Below, in pieces: positions 1 through 11,473 of a stretch of DNA of 64,000 nt (positions are counted from its first letter, which is position 1; each line of letters starts with the position of its first letter). The DNA is taken from assembly GCA_002179805.1 (NCBI GenBank), contig NAVB01000014.1:1-64000 (forward strand), in the 5' to 3' direction. The translations under genes were made by a program, and so were the position numbers. A model generated the notes under the pieces. The model did not search any database. It had not been told where the DNA came from and saw only the letters and a list, made by a program, of their open reading frames with translations. This stretch comes from Acanthamoeba lenticulata (lineage: Eukaryota > Discosea > Longamoebia > Acanthamoebidae).

Positions 1-1657
1 AAAAAATAATAATTTACAAACCTGACCCAACTCCAGAAGAAAAGGAAGACGGCAGCGGTGCCCTGGATGATGAGAAGCATCCACGAGAAGTGATTCTCCA
101 AGTTGAGCGCATACTTGACGTAGAGGAACAAATTGTTGGTGATAAAGTTGATGGCGAGCCAGCAGCACAGGTAGAGAAGGGTGACGATCAGGAACGCGCG
201 GTTCTTGAACATGACCACCAGCTCGCGCAGGTGCTGGTAGGCGCCCCGACTAGCCAGCGCGTCCTCGTCCTCCTGTCCGTCCACGCCACGTCAGCAGATC
301 GCAACAGAGAGCAGAGCCGAGCAAAGTGCGGTCACGAACCGAAGGGCGGTAGCGCTCCTTGTTGGTGAAGAAGGTGACCAACGGCGGGAAGATGATGAAG
401 ACGCCAAAGATCAGCGCGCTGAGCGTGTAGCCGTCCTGGTAGGTCTCTGTGCTCTGCACACATGGGCACATCATGAGGCTTTGCCGTCAGACGACGACGA
501 TGACAATGACGACGACCATGACGAAAATGAATGGAGCGGCGACGCACATCGATGATGATGGAGTGGGCAAAGGTGCACACGACGCCGGCCACCAGGGCCT
601 GGAACTGGCGATACATCGTGAGCGATGTCCGCTCGTCGTAGTCGCGCGTCAGGTCGGGTGTGAGCGCTCTGCCCAGAAACAGGATTGTTATTTTAAAAAA
701 TTAGCACAATTTTTACCTGTTTAAAATTAAATTTACAATTTTTTTAATAAAATAAATACAAAATACAAAACAAAAAACAAACAAGGTTACCTGTAGGGGA
801 CGGCAACGCAGGTGAAAGTGCTGTTGTACACAAAAATGACCATGAGGTACCACAGGATGGCGAGCGTGTCGCCGTCTTCGGCCCATGGCGGCACCTGCCA
901 CAGGAAGAAGTAGGCCACGGCATAGGGCACCGCGCCTGCACCAAAGCAAACATGTGGAGGATGAGGACAAAGCAAGCCAAGAAGGAGAGGAAGGGAGAAG
1001 AAGGGGCGGCGCACCCCACAACAGCCATGGACGGCGTCGCCCCATGACCGACCTCGTACGGTCACTCAGATGGCCAATGATGGGGTCCGTGATGGCGTCC
1101 CAGAACTGGACGGCAACACAAGAAGATGAGAGGAGGAGGAGGAGGAAGAGGACAGCGACAGCAGAGGCACATGGGTGTGGCAAAACGCACTTGGCCGATG
1201 AGCAGGAGCACGCCGGCCTTGACACGTGTGCCGAGGGAGGGTCACCAGCACCATGTAGAGGCAGGGGCGCACAGTTCAGGCCTGGTGAACACGCTCCGAG
1301 TGGCGGGAGTGCAAGAGAACGTACCCAGAAGGCGCCCACCTCGGCTACCTCAAGGAGGAACGTCTGCAGGAAGAAGGAGTAGATGACCGCCCCCGTGTGT
1401 GGTCCTGTGTGCACGGCTCTCGTGAACCAGATTGTACAAAATCTTTAGGAAGTCGTGGAAAGCGAACCCACTTCTCCAAAGCCGTAGCCAATCTTGCGGT
1501 AGACAGACAGGGCCTCATCATCTTGCTTGCCCTGCAAAATTTCGTCGAGCAAATGCAAATCATCGTCGCTGTCGTCACTGTGTCGCTGCCCGATGGCGGT
1601 GGGAGTTGGCCGCAGCCCACCTTTGGCATCGCGGGAGCGCGAACTGGCCAAGCTCAT
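1..1657 (-). CDS. GPH/MFSD2-type major-facilitator symporter, 3' end cut by the window
   Basis: Multi-pass membrane transporter of the glycoside-pentoside-hexuronide / MFSD2 branch of the major facilitator superfamily (cation-coupled uptake of sugars or lysolipids). The gene starts at the ATG at 1657 with an acidic, Ser/Asp-rich cytosolic leader of about 50 residues. It continues through at least five short exons that read FWDAITDPIIGHLSDRT followed by GRRRPWLLWG, the family's hallmark helix 2 and loop 2-3 signature including the conserved Asp. Later exons give further hydrophobic segments and the phrase LTRDYDERTSL, also typical of the family. The first intron appears to run from about 1461 to 1398 (ends in ACAG). 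The gene runs off the left edge, so its C-terminal half is missing. Family is confident; substrate (sugar, lysophospholipid or other) cannot be told. Confidence 0.8.
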
Positions 1658-1779
1658 TGGAACGCGGCAGTTCGGAACTCAATGTCTAGACGACTTGCTG
1701 CTGGGAACTTCGAACTAATGTAGTATTTTCTTTTTATTTCTTTTTATTGCTTTTAAAAAAGGTTTTTGTGCCGAAAGTT

Positions 1780-2974
1780 TTAAAGCACAACGTCGCTAGC
1801 CTTGGCCAGCACACCACCCACGAGCGGCCGCAAGACGTCGCTACCCAACTTCTTGAAAATCTTGCAGAAGAGGCCACATTTTCTCTTTCAGAGCCTCTCT
1901 TGTTGCAGCATGTGCCCCAACAGGCACCCCCAACCTCACATGTGTGTCGCACCCGCGACCACAGCATTCTGCACTCTGTGGAGTGTACACCACTGAGCAA
2001 TAAAATGGGATCTGTACAGAGATACAGATACTCCCTCCTTTCTCTCTATCCTGTGCACATCTCTGCTCCAATATCTTTGCCTCTTCTTGGGCGCGTTGCC
2101 CCTCAGCTCGAAGTTGGCCTACTTGGTGGTGAAGCTCCATGGTCCATGCGTTCGCCTGGTTAATCTCGCCGGTAAGGGCGTCGGTGGTCTGCTTGTACTC
2201 TAGGATCTTGTTTTCAAGGGACCTGATGTGCTCTGCGGCCTGTTTGATACGGTCAGCATCGAGGTTGATCTCATTGACCTTCTCGTGACGATGCGGTGCG
2301 GTCCGTTGGAGACCCTCGATGAGCTTGTTGCGCATACCGGCGGCGCGCGGTCCCTTGAAATCGAAGCTGGCGTCCGTCTTGGGCTGGTTGTCGAGGAAGA
2401 CGTGGTTGAAATGCTTGTTGGAGGGCCACTTGAGCAGGTTCATGACCATGCCCACCAATTCGTCGTCATATGCTGCCGTCCTGTCGGGCGTCGCGGGCAT
2501 CATGTTGAAGACGAACAAGAGCGACGTCGACTCAAAGTTGTACGCGGTGCTGAGAGCCTCGTAGGCGGCAATGTCTGCCGCTTCGATCCGCCCGCCTCGT
2601 CCAGGCGTGAACACGTACATGATGACGTGTTTGCCTGGCTTTTGGAACGCTTGGGCGATGGCCTCCTTGTTCAGCTTAAGTCGAGCAGAGTCGTACTCGA
2701 TGAGACCCGGCACGTTGTGGACGTGCACTCTGTAGCTCTGGTCGCCGAAGGTGAGGGGGACGACGCGGGACTCGGCCTCAGTTGTGCAGGCACGCGCCTG
2801 GTAGTGGTGCTTGAAGGCTTCCTCCTGCAAGAGGATGTTGCAAAGGAAGCTCTTGCCCACGCCAGGGTTGCCGACGATGACGAGGGATATGTCGTGTGAC
2901 TCGGACGCCTCCACCACGAGCAGGGCCAGGACGAGAGCTGACAAAAAGCAAGCGAGAGGTACGCCGCTGGCCAT
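1780..2974 (-). CDS. AIG1/GIMAP-like GTPase with N-terminal hydrophobic leader
   Basis: AIG1-type (immune-associated nucleotide-binding) GTPase. Residues 1-25 form a hydrophobic leader ending near VEASES, so the protein looks secreted, luminal or membrane-tethered at its N-terminus. The P-loop GNPGVGKS follows at about residue 36. The switch-II position reads HNVPG instead of the usual DTPG, so the G3 aspartate is replaced. A GGRIEAADI segment and LLFVFNMMP resemble the AIG1 conserved box and the G4 region. From about residue 235 the protein is a charged coiled coil. The main exon spans about 2030-2974; reading straight on gives a stop at 1841, but an intron ending near 1876 would add a better tail (IFKKLGSDVLRPLVGG) with a stop at 1780, resembling the C-terminus of the neighbouring paralogue. 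Head-to-head with the gene at 3151. Confidence 0.75.
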
Positions 2975-3103
2975 GGTGAACTTGTTAAGGTAAGTTTGTG
3001 AGGAAGTTGTGGCTGTTGACTGCTTTCAGTCTGCCCCCTTCTGGCTTTTTGTAGGGCACATGTACACAGCGACACGTCACGCACTGAGTTCGATCGAAGT
3101 GCC

Positions 3104-3110
3104 CATAAAA
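3104..3110 (+). promoter_or_regulatory. TATA-like box upstream of the AIG1-like gene at 3151
   Basis: The sequence CATAAAA lies about 41 bases before the ATG at 3151, inside the 176-base region shared with the divergent paralogue starting at 2974. It is the only clear TATA-like element there on this strand. Assignment rests on position and sequence only. Confidence 0.35.
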
Positions 3111-3150
3111 TTGAGCCAGAGAGCTGTCCGGACACACAAAACCACACCTA

Positions 3151-4191
3151 ATGCAAGTAACACAGCAGCGCAGTACTCAGCTCCTTCGCCTAGTCATCTT
3201 CGCAGCGGTCCTCTTTGTGGCCTCGGCAGTGGTAAGTGGAGAGGAGACCTGTGTGGACGTCATCTTCGTCGGCCGCCCGGGTGACGGCAAATCGACCCTT
3301 TGCAACATTGCCGTCGGCAGGCCGGTCTTCCCTGGTGCCTTCAAGCCCACGCACGTGACTACGCATCATGCAAGCGCAAGGGCGCCCATGGAGTGGACTC
3401 TTGGACCGGGAGTGGAGGCAGTCATCCACGACACACCGGGACTGGACCAGGACGAACGCTACCCTCTTCATCGGGCCGAGCTTCAGCAGTCCTTCGAGAA
3501 GTCATGCGGCCGCCAGCTTGTCGTGTTCACGGTGGGCGTTTCTTCTGGTGGACGCATCAACGCCCATCACATGCAGCTTATAACCGCAGTCATTCGCGCC
3601 TACAACCTACGGCCGGAGAGCATCTTGTTCTTGTTCAACATCATGCCCTTCGATGTCGCCTCGGCAGCAGACAGCTACATGAACGAAGTTGTTGCTGCGC
3701 TGCCTGTCGAGCTGCAGCCGTTCGCAGTCAACCGCTTGGCCGTTCCTTACCTGTCGGAGCTCGCAGCCAACTACGCAGAGAGTATTAACGGATTGGGCGT
3801 ATCTTCTACGGGTCGGATTCACGAAGTCCGCAAGCACCTGCAAGCAGCGCTGTCGAAGCTCACACCGAGGTCGTACCGCCTGGAAGACCCTCTAGCTCTT
3901 GAGTCAGCGGCAGAGACCGCTACCCGCCTTCAACGGGAACGAGAGCAGCTCGAACAGCAGCGCCAACGTGCCGCCGAGGAGCAGCGTGCAGCAGCGGCCG
4001 AGCAGGATCGAGCGAGAAAGGAGCAGCAACGCTTGGAGCAGGAGCGCGCCCTTGCAGCGCATCAAGCAGAGGTTGCGAAGCAGCAATTGCGAGAGGCGGC
4101 GGCACAGAAAGGTTCAGGAGAACCAAAGGTAATTCGAGAAGCTGGCCGTGCCCTCCGCTCAGTTCGACGAATGTTGAAAAAGTTATTTTGA
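3151..4191 (+). CDS. AIG1/GIMAP-like GTPase with N-terminal hydrophobic leader, single exon
   Basis: Paralogue of the gene ending at 1780 and transcribed away from it. It is an uninterrupted 346-residue frame, unusual among these intron-rich neighbours. Residues 13-30 are hydrophobic (LRLVIFAAVLFVASAVVSG), a likely signal peptide or anchor. The P-loop is GRPGDGKS at about residue 41, and the G3 motif DTPGLDQDERY is intact, unlike in its partner. SSGGRINAHH and LFLFNIMP match the AIG1 conserved box and G4 area. Residues 255-325 are an Arg/Gln/Glu/Ala-rich coiled coil, and the tail is strongly basic. AIG1 GTPases oligomerise on membranes in plants and animals; the leader here would put the G domain on the luminal or outer side if it is cleaved. 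Ends convergently with the F-box gene, 171 bases from its stop. Confidence 0.8.
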   Translation: MQVTQQRSTQLLRLVIFAAVLFVASAVVSGEETCVDVIFVGRPGDGKSTLCNIAVGRPVFPGAFKPTHVTTHHASARAPMEWTLGPGVEAVIHDTPGLDQDERYPLHRAELQQSFEKSCGRQLVVFTVGVSSGGRINAHHMQLITAVIRAYNLRPESILFLFNIMPFDVASAADSYMNEVVAALPVELQPFAVNRLAVPYLSELAANYAESINGLGVSSTGRIHEVRKHLQAALSKLTPRSYRLEDPLALESAAETATRLQREREQLEQQRQRAAEEQRAAAAEQDRARKEQQRLEQERALAAHQAEVAKQQLREAAAQKGSGEPKVIREAGRALRSVRRMLKKLF

Positions 4192-4362
4192 CCATGTTTG
4201 ATTTTTAATAAAAGAGGAGGTTCAAAGGTCTTCACGAGCAATGACATCACCTGTCTTTCCTACGCTTCACAGGCTGTTAGATTTCATCTCCAACGCTCAA
4301 CCGCTGTTGATCGACATGCAACAGATTTATTCGTACGCAAATTGCTACAGCAGGACCTCCTT

Positions 4363-5169
4363 TCACTTCCAATCAATGTTGCATGTGACCTCAACGCCTG
4401 GCAACAGCAAGCTGTACATGTAGGGTGTCGCTATGCCTGGGCCACTTGTACCGATGTGCAACCGCCGCAGCCGTGGAAACGCCGCGCGCAGATTGCGCAC
4501 TGTCCCCAGGCTGAGGGCGGGTGTATGCCGCAGGATGATGTGCTCCACTCGTGACGGCGCTGTCACGTTGAACAGGTCGATGGCGCTGGCGATGTCGACG
4601 TGATGGAGACAAATGACGCGCACAGAGGGCGCAACGGAGAGCCGCTCCTTGGGCTGGCCGTGGTGGACAAGACGCATGTGGTCGAGGTGGTTGCTGGCCA
4701 TGAGTCGCGAGTGCCACGAGCACTGACTGAACCGCGCGATGGTGGCCACGTCGGCCAGTTCGAGGATGTGTGACCACAGCTCATCCGGAAGCGAACCGCA
4801 GCTGCCCAAGGTTCGATGGCCTTCATCGTACCACGCATGTGTCGACATTTTTTGTCGAAGCTCAAGCTGGCGTGCCGCCTGCTGCTGACGAAGTCGTTCA
4901 CGCTCTTCATCCTCTCGGCGCTTTCTTCGCTTTGCCATTTCGGCCTGGTACTGGACACAAAAGCTCTCGAGGGTGGTCGGTTGGCTGGCAGCTTGGTTGA
5001 GTGTCTGGGAGACTTCCTTCTTCTTTTGGGGAGGTCGCCAGTCTGTGTCAATGAAGTCTTGGCTGCTGTCGTGAGAGTAGAACTCAAGCTGCATCATCTC
5101 AAGGCGAGCTTGCTCCTCCTCCTCCTCGTGGAGCGCTAGCGCGAGGGACCACACATCCTGTTCCGTCAT
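4363..5169 (-). CDS. F-box protein with N-terminal charged coiled coil
   Basis: Single-exon protein of 268 residues. I start it at the ATG at 5169 (MTEQDVWSLALALHEEEEE) because the longer open frame upstream has no protein-like composition. Residues 1-125 are acidic then strongly basic (AKRRKRREDEERERLRQQQ), predicted as a coiled coil. The F-box core reads SLPDELWSHILELADVATI, followed by RFSQCSWHSRLMA, giving a standard F-box of about 40 residues. The C-terminal 100 residues have leucine-rich spacing (HIILRHTPALSLGTVRNLR, RLRRLHIGT) suggesting one or two degenerate leucine-rich repeats as substrate-binding part. Likely an SCF ubiquitin-ligase adaptor. The target is unknown. Confidence 0.65.
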   Translation of the reverse strand: MTEQDVWSLALALHEEEEEQARLEMMQLEFYSHDSSQDFIDTDWRPPQKKKEVSQTLNQAASQPTTLESFCVQYQAEMAKRRKRREDEERERLRQQQAARQLELRQKMSTHAWYDEGHRTLGSCGSLPDELWSHILELADVATIARFSQCSWHSRLMASNHLDHMRLVHHGQPKERLSVAPSVRVICLHHVDIASAIDLFNVTAPSRVEHIILRHTPALSLGTVRNLRAAFPRLRRLHIGTSGPGIATPYMYSLLLPGVEVTCNIDWK

Positions 5170-5460
5170 GACCACGGTGTGTTGCGGTAACTGTCCTCCC
5201 GTTTTCGTTTGCGTTGCCCCAATGCATACTTTCGTGGAAGTGCAGACGAAAAGTGTATCGCCGGAGTTGACCAATCCACCAGACAGCCAAAGTTGCCACA
5301 TGAGATTGCGTCTGCAAAAAAGGGCGTGCACGATTTGCGCGTGTCTTGAGAGCTGCCAGAATGGCGGAGCGCAGTAGAATGCGAAGCTGTGAAACAAGCC
5401 CTTTGCTAATAGCAGGCTGCTGGCCACTAGCTTTAATTATTGAATAGCGGCCCAAAGCCA

Positions 5461-8400
5461 CTAGAGAACATCTGTCGTCTCCCGCAAGCGTGCAGTGAGC
5501 TGTTGACGAGCTCTTGTGCGGCGCCACCTGAAGAATACCACGCAGGCAATGCTTATCACGAGGATCACCGCAATGGCCACGGGCACAGCCACCGAAACGC
5601 CAATGATCACGCCCAGGTTGTCACTTCCTCCGTCCTTGGCCGTCGTGCCCAACAGCACTCCAAAATCTGTAGAAGCAGTCATCAGGTTCTGCCGTCCATA
5701 AAAGAAGAGTCTTGCGGGTACGGTACCGGGGTCATAGGCCAGCGATTGGTTGAACTGGCCGAATGAAAGCACAAGCTTCGACGAGGACGATGGAGAAGAG
5801 GAGGAGGAGGAGGAACCGACTAACGAAGCGCTCACAAAGGCAGAGCCCACACAAGCCGTCCCGTCGAGCTCCACCACGTTCACCAGCCGCACCGTGGTCT
5901 CTCGTCGCAGCTGAGGAGCTTCCAGAGCTTCCTGGCCCGCCAGCCGCCACGTTGTCGTCGTTGCTCCCGCCTCGGCTCTCTTGATTGCGCCAAAGGCTGG
6001 TGGTGGCGAGGCCGAGGGCGGCACCGACGAGGATGAGATGAGAACGGCCTCGGTGAAGTCTGGGCTGATGGCCACGCTCATCTCCAGCCGGCTGGTGGGT
6101 GATTGCCAGGGCCAGGCGCCATGCAGACGGACCGAAAGCTTCGTCAGCGCTGGCGTGAGGGTCAAATTGACCATGTCCAACAGCGTCACGGTGACCTCTT
6201 TGTTGAACAGGTCGAACTGCAGCTCGAGCGCCACCGGGTCTCCCGTCTCCTCGGTCTCGTTTGTCCTGACGATGGTCAGGTTGCACGAATAGGTGAAGGA
6301 CTGCGACGCGCCCTTGCTGGCCAGGCTCTTGGGCGTGAGTGCCCACGAGCCGTCGTCGGCGCACGTGGCGCTGGCCAGCACTTCTGGCTTGCTCTTGTTC
6401 AGCGCATTGCCGACTTCGTCGATCGTTGCCAGGGTCAGCGACACAGCGGCCTTCTCCTGAACGACTCCCTTTGAATCTGCGATTGGAATATTGTGTTGTG
6501 TTAAAGGCCAACTCCCTGAAGTTGCGCAATCTCAAACAGGTAACACACGCGGACCAGTGGGCAGGATGAGAAGCTGCGGGGCCGAGTAGTTGAACTGCAG
6601 CACGGGCTCGGCCACCACGGACACACTCTCGTTCGAGCGGAAGAACGCTGGCGACGGCGATGCCCCAGGCGGCAGGCACGTATCTGTAAGAGATGGAACA
6701 CCATTGGCATTTTTCAACAAATTAAGTTTGTAAAATCTTGAAGATGAGGCCAGGGCAGAAACGGACCGCGGACGATGTTGTTGGGGAGCATGCTAACACT
6801 ATACGGTCTTGCACACGTGGCGCAGCACTGGACCTTCTCCGGATAATCGATGGCTGTGCCGTTGGCATTCTGGCACGTGACCTCCAGCAAGCCGCCCTTC
6901 ACGACGTTGATTGGGCAGTCCAGCGGGTTGTGCACGCCTACGCTGTCGGCCGTGGGAACGGTCACGATGACTCGATTGGCCACGGTCCACGTAAAGTTGG
7001 CTGGGGTCATCGATCCGGCCAAGTACACGCCTGGGAGCCAGGTGGAGGAACCCACCACCAAGTAAGCACGCCGTAGGAGCACCAGAAAGTTGGAGAACTT
7101 GAGGCGCAAAACTTACCGGTGGAGGACCACTCCATGGAGATGTCGACAGGCGCTTGCTGGTTCCACAAGGCCTGGGTCTCGAATCTCACCCCTGTGCCCA
7201 CTCAACAAAGTGAGCGGCAATTCACCTTCTGGTGTACAGCTTGCTGTGGGTGACCCACAAAGGAAGGTGAGGAAGGTGGAACCCTGTGACTGCGGGCCCA
7301 CTTTGATGGTGGTCGTGGCCAAGCTTGACTGTGTCCAGTTGGTCTTAGAAAGCTGCAGGCCTTTGAGTCGCAAACCAGTTGTAAGCCCGAACCCAAACGA
7401 GCGCCCTTGGGGAGAGGGAAGTTGTACCATAAGCATGATCAAACAAGCTGATGGAAACGGGCGCCAACTGCTCCCAGGTGGCCATAAGCCCAGCGGTCTG
7501 GGCGGTGAGATAGATTCCTGCGCCCAATCGTTACTTTCTTGTTTATTTTATTTTTTTAGTGTTCGTACCAACGGAATCGCCAAGTATACTGTGTCTCGGA
7601 ACTACACTAACTCGCACTGGAGCAGTTGATTGCCACGTGGATTCCATCATGTACATCCCTAGCAAGTAGAACGTTCAAGTACAATGGCCAATTCATGGGG
7701 ACGCAATGGCTGCAAACGACGCACCAGTGCACACGTCACATTCAATGGTGATCGCCCCCCTCGACCAGACCGTGCTCTTGAAGACAAACACACCTACAAC
7801 CGTGATCAGCAAAACGTGAAAAGACACCACAGGCAATATCTCATACCCATGCCAGCGGATACACTGATGTTTAGAGCCCCTGTTTGATGCCACACTGTGC
7901 CAGTGACCACGTTGATTCCTGTTTTTACATGATTATATCAAGTTATAGAATACACCAATCAATAATAAAGAGGTACCTTGGCATGCGGGACACACCACCG
8001 TCGTATTTCCTATTTGCTCCCAGAGACCACTCACCTGGATGCCGGCTGCCAAAACACATCGAGAATGTAAGACCACGTGACATCATGTGCAAGTTGGGAT
8101 TGTTATTCCTGTACCCTGGACGTTATCTTGTAGCAAGGTAACGGAAAGTGTGTTGTTTTGGTGAAACGGAGCGTTCAGCAGGCTCAGCCCTGTGGAGCAA
8201 GAAGGAAAAAAATGATGGGATGAGCCGAGACAAAGAACAGGAAGGATGCACGAACCATAGGTTGCGTTGGTGATGATGGTGAGTGGGGCCAACAGTTGCA
8301 CAGTACTGCCCTTGACTGTGATGCCTGCACCGCAAGTTGTGCACGAGAGAGGTCAACAGGAGCGACAATAATGAATGGAGCTCCTGGTGGAGGTCTTTGA

Positions 8401-8907
8401 AGAAACTACCGCCGCCAAAGAGAATGAGCTCGCCGCCTTTGATGACCAGAGAGGGACTGTTGTTGACGGTAAGCCAGTAGACGCTGGTGGGCGGGGCGGT
8501 GAAGTTGCTGTGAAGGTCAATGGTCACACCTCCGCTCTCCACTCTGCGTCGACAGACCACGAGCTGCCCATGAGTTGGAAAGGAAGGCGAGTTGGTCATG
8601 TAGCGGGTGCACCGTACATGATGGTGAGGTTCACGTTGATGGTGACGGGAGTTTCTGTGGGATACACGCCTGCAAATATTTCTACTACACCGCCAACAGC
8701 AGAACCATTGTTTATGGCAGTCAACGCTTCGTCGACCCGAGTGTAGTCACACCCAAACGCGCACACCGTGACTTCAAAGAGGCCACGAGTCAACTTTTGT
8801 TCTTTAGAAAAATTGCAAGGAAGAGGAGCGACTGAACTACCTGCCGTGACGGACTGACAAAGCTGCAGCGCTACGGCCAGGCAAAGCAGTGCACGCAGCC
8901 CTGGCAT
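5461..8907 (-). CDS. Large type-I membrane protein with parallel-beta-like ectodomain
   Basis: Begins at the ATG at 8907 with a clear signal peptide (LRALLCLAVALQLCQSVTA) and ends at 5461. The first exon continues with NGSAVGGVVEIFAGVYPTE, a phrase typical of pectin-lyase-like right-handed beta-helix proteins. Many exons follow, rich in Asn-x-Ser/Thr sequons. The 3' exon (about 5461-6480) encodes a membrane-proximal region ending in a Ser run, the phrase FGQFNQSLAYDPG, one transmembrane helix (NLGVIIGVSVAVPVAIAVI) and a short basic tail RWRRTRARQQ. The same ending recurs in the two genes at the right end of the window, so this is a local family. Around 7530-7700 and 7890-8100 exon assignment is uncertain; there is little protein-like frame there. 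Function unknown; a surface adhesin or receptor is plausible. Confidence 0.65.
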
Positions 8908-9156
8908 GTTCTCAATCCAGTTTGAGGGTGTGTTGTTCTCTGTGCGGGATCCCTGTGTTGGTTAATGATGGCCCACCAGCCATTTAATTTGTGGGACCAA
9001 TGGGAGAAAGCAATAAAACCAGCAACAGGTTTTTGGTACAACCCCCAATCAAAGGCTGAGGGCTCGATCGAGCGCGTCGTGCGGATCAACTCCCCGCAAT
9101 ATGGAAGTGTGCGACACGCTCTCTCAGCGAGCTAGCCGTGCGTCTTGCAAGAGTCC

Positions 9157-11251
9157 TTACATCAGAAGGCACTCTGATCGTTCCTGGCGCGTTGGTGGTT
9201 GCCGCGGCCGGTAAGGAAAGGGAGGCGTCTGGATCAATAATGAATACATAAAATAAAATAAATCAGTTAAGAAATAAAGAAAAAAGTGATCGTGAGTTGA
9301 TTGGAGACTATCATGCATCGCGTGTGGGTGCAGGGCAGGGCATACGAGCGAGATGATGCCAATGTTGCGCTGGCCCGGTTCTGGCCAGATCACGCTCTGG
9401 CCGAACCAGACCTGCAGGTTGCTGCCATCACCCACGGCCGTCATCTTGTTCCCAAACACCCGCAGCCTGCCGTCTGTGTTTGCAGACAACACGATCGAGA
9501 TGAGGGTTTGAGTTTATGAGTCCAACCACGCCCTTAAAGAAAAATCCCCATCCAAGCCAATGATCAGCACCATCACCGCCAATGGCTGGTCGGTGCCAGA
9601 TGAGCCGATCGGTGTCGAGCACCACCAGACAGGCCAAGTTCTCAAGCTAATCAACAACAACGCGCCATGGGTCAGTGTTCTTCCAAGACAAACAAAGTCA
9701 TTAGTCGTTTGTCAAGTGGGAGACCCAGGCAGGAGTACCAGAGTGGAGGAGCAGCTGTAGACCAAGAGCCGGTTGCCAACGACTGCCACCGTGTGGTGGA
9801 CGGCTTGCCCCGGAGAGTCGCCCTGCGGAAGGAACCGTTCGAGCTCGAGTGTGTCTTGATTGTTGTTGCGCAGTGTGAGCTCATGGTGACGCAGACAGCA
9901 CTCGGCTGGTTGGCTCGAAGGGCGGGGATGGCTGGCTTGCGTACCGACGTTCATACGGTAGATGTGTGGATCTGGAAAATTGGTGTTGTAGATGAACAGG
10001 TGGCGTCCGATCACGCCCATGTGGATACGACCTTCATAAAGCGGTCTCGAGGCGCCTTGGCTCCATGTGCGCGTTTCTGCCAACCACCCGTTATGTGCAT
10101 CAGGTCGTGGCAACACACGCGCTGGAGATATATACCAGTGTCAAAGATGTAGAAGTCATTCTGGCTGTAGCCATCTACAATGCCGCCAAAGACGAAGAGC
10201 CGCTTGTCCACGGCGTACACCTTGGGTCCTTGCCTGACCAAGCATTGTCAATGCAACCGCTTGAGGGTGCCTGACCAGCGAAGCGGGGCGGCTTCATGGC
10301 CACTGGCTGTACCTGGGGGATGGAGGATCTCCGGCGGCTGGCTTCACCTCCGACCACTGGTATGTGACTGCCGGTACAACAGGACGAAGGTTCGTGAGAC
10401 GAATCCCCCCCCCCATGCCAAGCGGGCTCGTGTGGTCGCGCACCAGCATCAAACACCCACAGGTCGTTGAGTTCAACCTCGTTGATGGGATGCACGCCGC
10501 CAAACACGTACACGTATCGATCGTCCACCACTGCAAAGGACGAAGGCTTTAGAAGAACCAACTCCAGTTGTTGGCACGTGACACTCACGCACCGCCAGCG
10601 TGGAGGGTTTGCCGCGCGGGCAGCCAAGGTCTCCCGGCCTTTGGGCTTCGCAGCACCGTGCCCTTGACTGGCATGCCCTGCACGACACGACGGAGGATCA
10701 GCTCTGTGGGCCAACCACAAGACCTCTCTCGAGTCGAGGAGGGTCAAGTCGCACATCGGGGCCAAAGGAGTAGATCCACAACTCGTTGCGCGTCCGATCC
10801 TCCGAGTAGCTGCGGATGCCGTTGAAGACCAGCACGCTTCGGGTTTGATTGATCACGAACGTGACGAAGCCGTCCGACGGGTATGGGAGGCGCAAGGGGT
10901 CCGGGACTGTCTTGCTCGAAAGAACCACTTGTTGGTCCCAATAGCGGTCAAAGAGGCCCTTGTAGAGGTACTGGCCGAACCACCCGGACCCAAAGCCGGC
11001 CGCGGCCGCGTCTTCTTGGTCCGTGGGCAGCACTTGCCACCTCTTCGCGTCATGCGCCGTCAGTGGAGCGAAGCTTCGGGGGCGATAGTGGTGGACATGG
11101 CCCGTACGGCAACGCGTCTAGGCTGCCAGAGTTGATCGTCCTCGGCCACTCTCCGCCAGTGGTGGCACACCAAGCGCACGTTAAGGAGGTCCACCAGTGG
11201 CAGCCCTTGGAGCACGCGCAGGACCAACTCGTCTGCAAGCTCAACCTCCAT
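9157..11251 (-). CDS. F-box / kelch-repeat protein
   Basis: Starts at the ATG at 11251. The N-terminus MEVELADELVLRVLQGLPLV and LLNVRLVCHHWRRVAEDDQL is an F-box. A 65-base intron (11043-11107, GTACGG to GCGAAG) joins it to RWQVLPTDQEDAAAAGFG and a segment GQYLYKGLFDRYWDQ. Further exons carry kelch-type blades: DRYVYVFGGVHPINEVELND, DKRLFVFGGIVDGYSQNDFY, GRHLFIYNTNFPDPHIYRMN and TDGRLRVFGNKM, each with the hydrophobic-glycine pair of a beta-propeller blade. The last intron (about 9224-9345) is AT-rich and the final short exon ends at 9157. F-box/kelch proteins present substrates to SCF ubiquitin ligases, the propeller being the binding part. At least six introns; inner boundaries are approximate. 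Confidence 0.7.
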
Positions 11252-11473
11252 GCACGTCGGCGAAGGCAATTTAGTTCTAGGCAGCTCTAGCGCGTTTAAA
11301 ATGCCCCAATGAAAACAAGTTATCTGGTTGTCCGTTCACTCCAACTGGCCTTCTCACTTCATTGTTTTATCTTCTTCTCGCGCCTTTTCAAGACGAAAAC
11401 GTTTGTTCTTTTCCTCGACCTAAATTAAAAAATTTCATTTTTCTTATGTTTTTTTAATTCATAAAAAATGTGC
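11252..11473. other. Intergenic region between F-box/kelch gene start and secreted-protein gene end
   Basis: About 220 bases between two minus-strand genes. It turns strongly T- and A-rich at 11320-11465. It should hold the promoter of the F-box/kelch gene and the 3' end of the next gene. No coding potential seen. Confidence 0.5.

Noticed and set aside
11043..11107. Apparent frameshift between F-box and following segment of the kelch gene
   Set aside because: A 65-base GTACGG...GCGAAG intron restores the frame exactly, so no mutation is needed.
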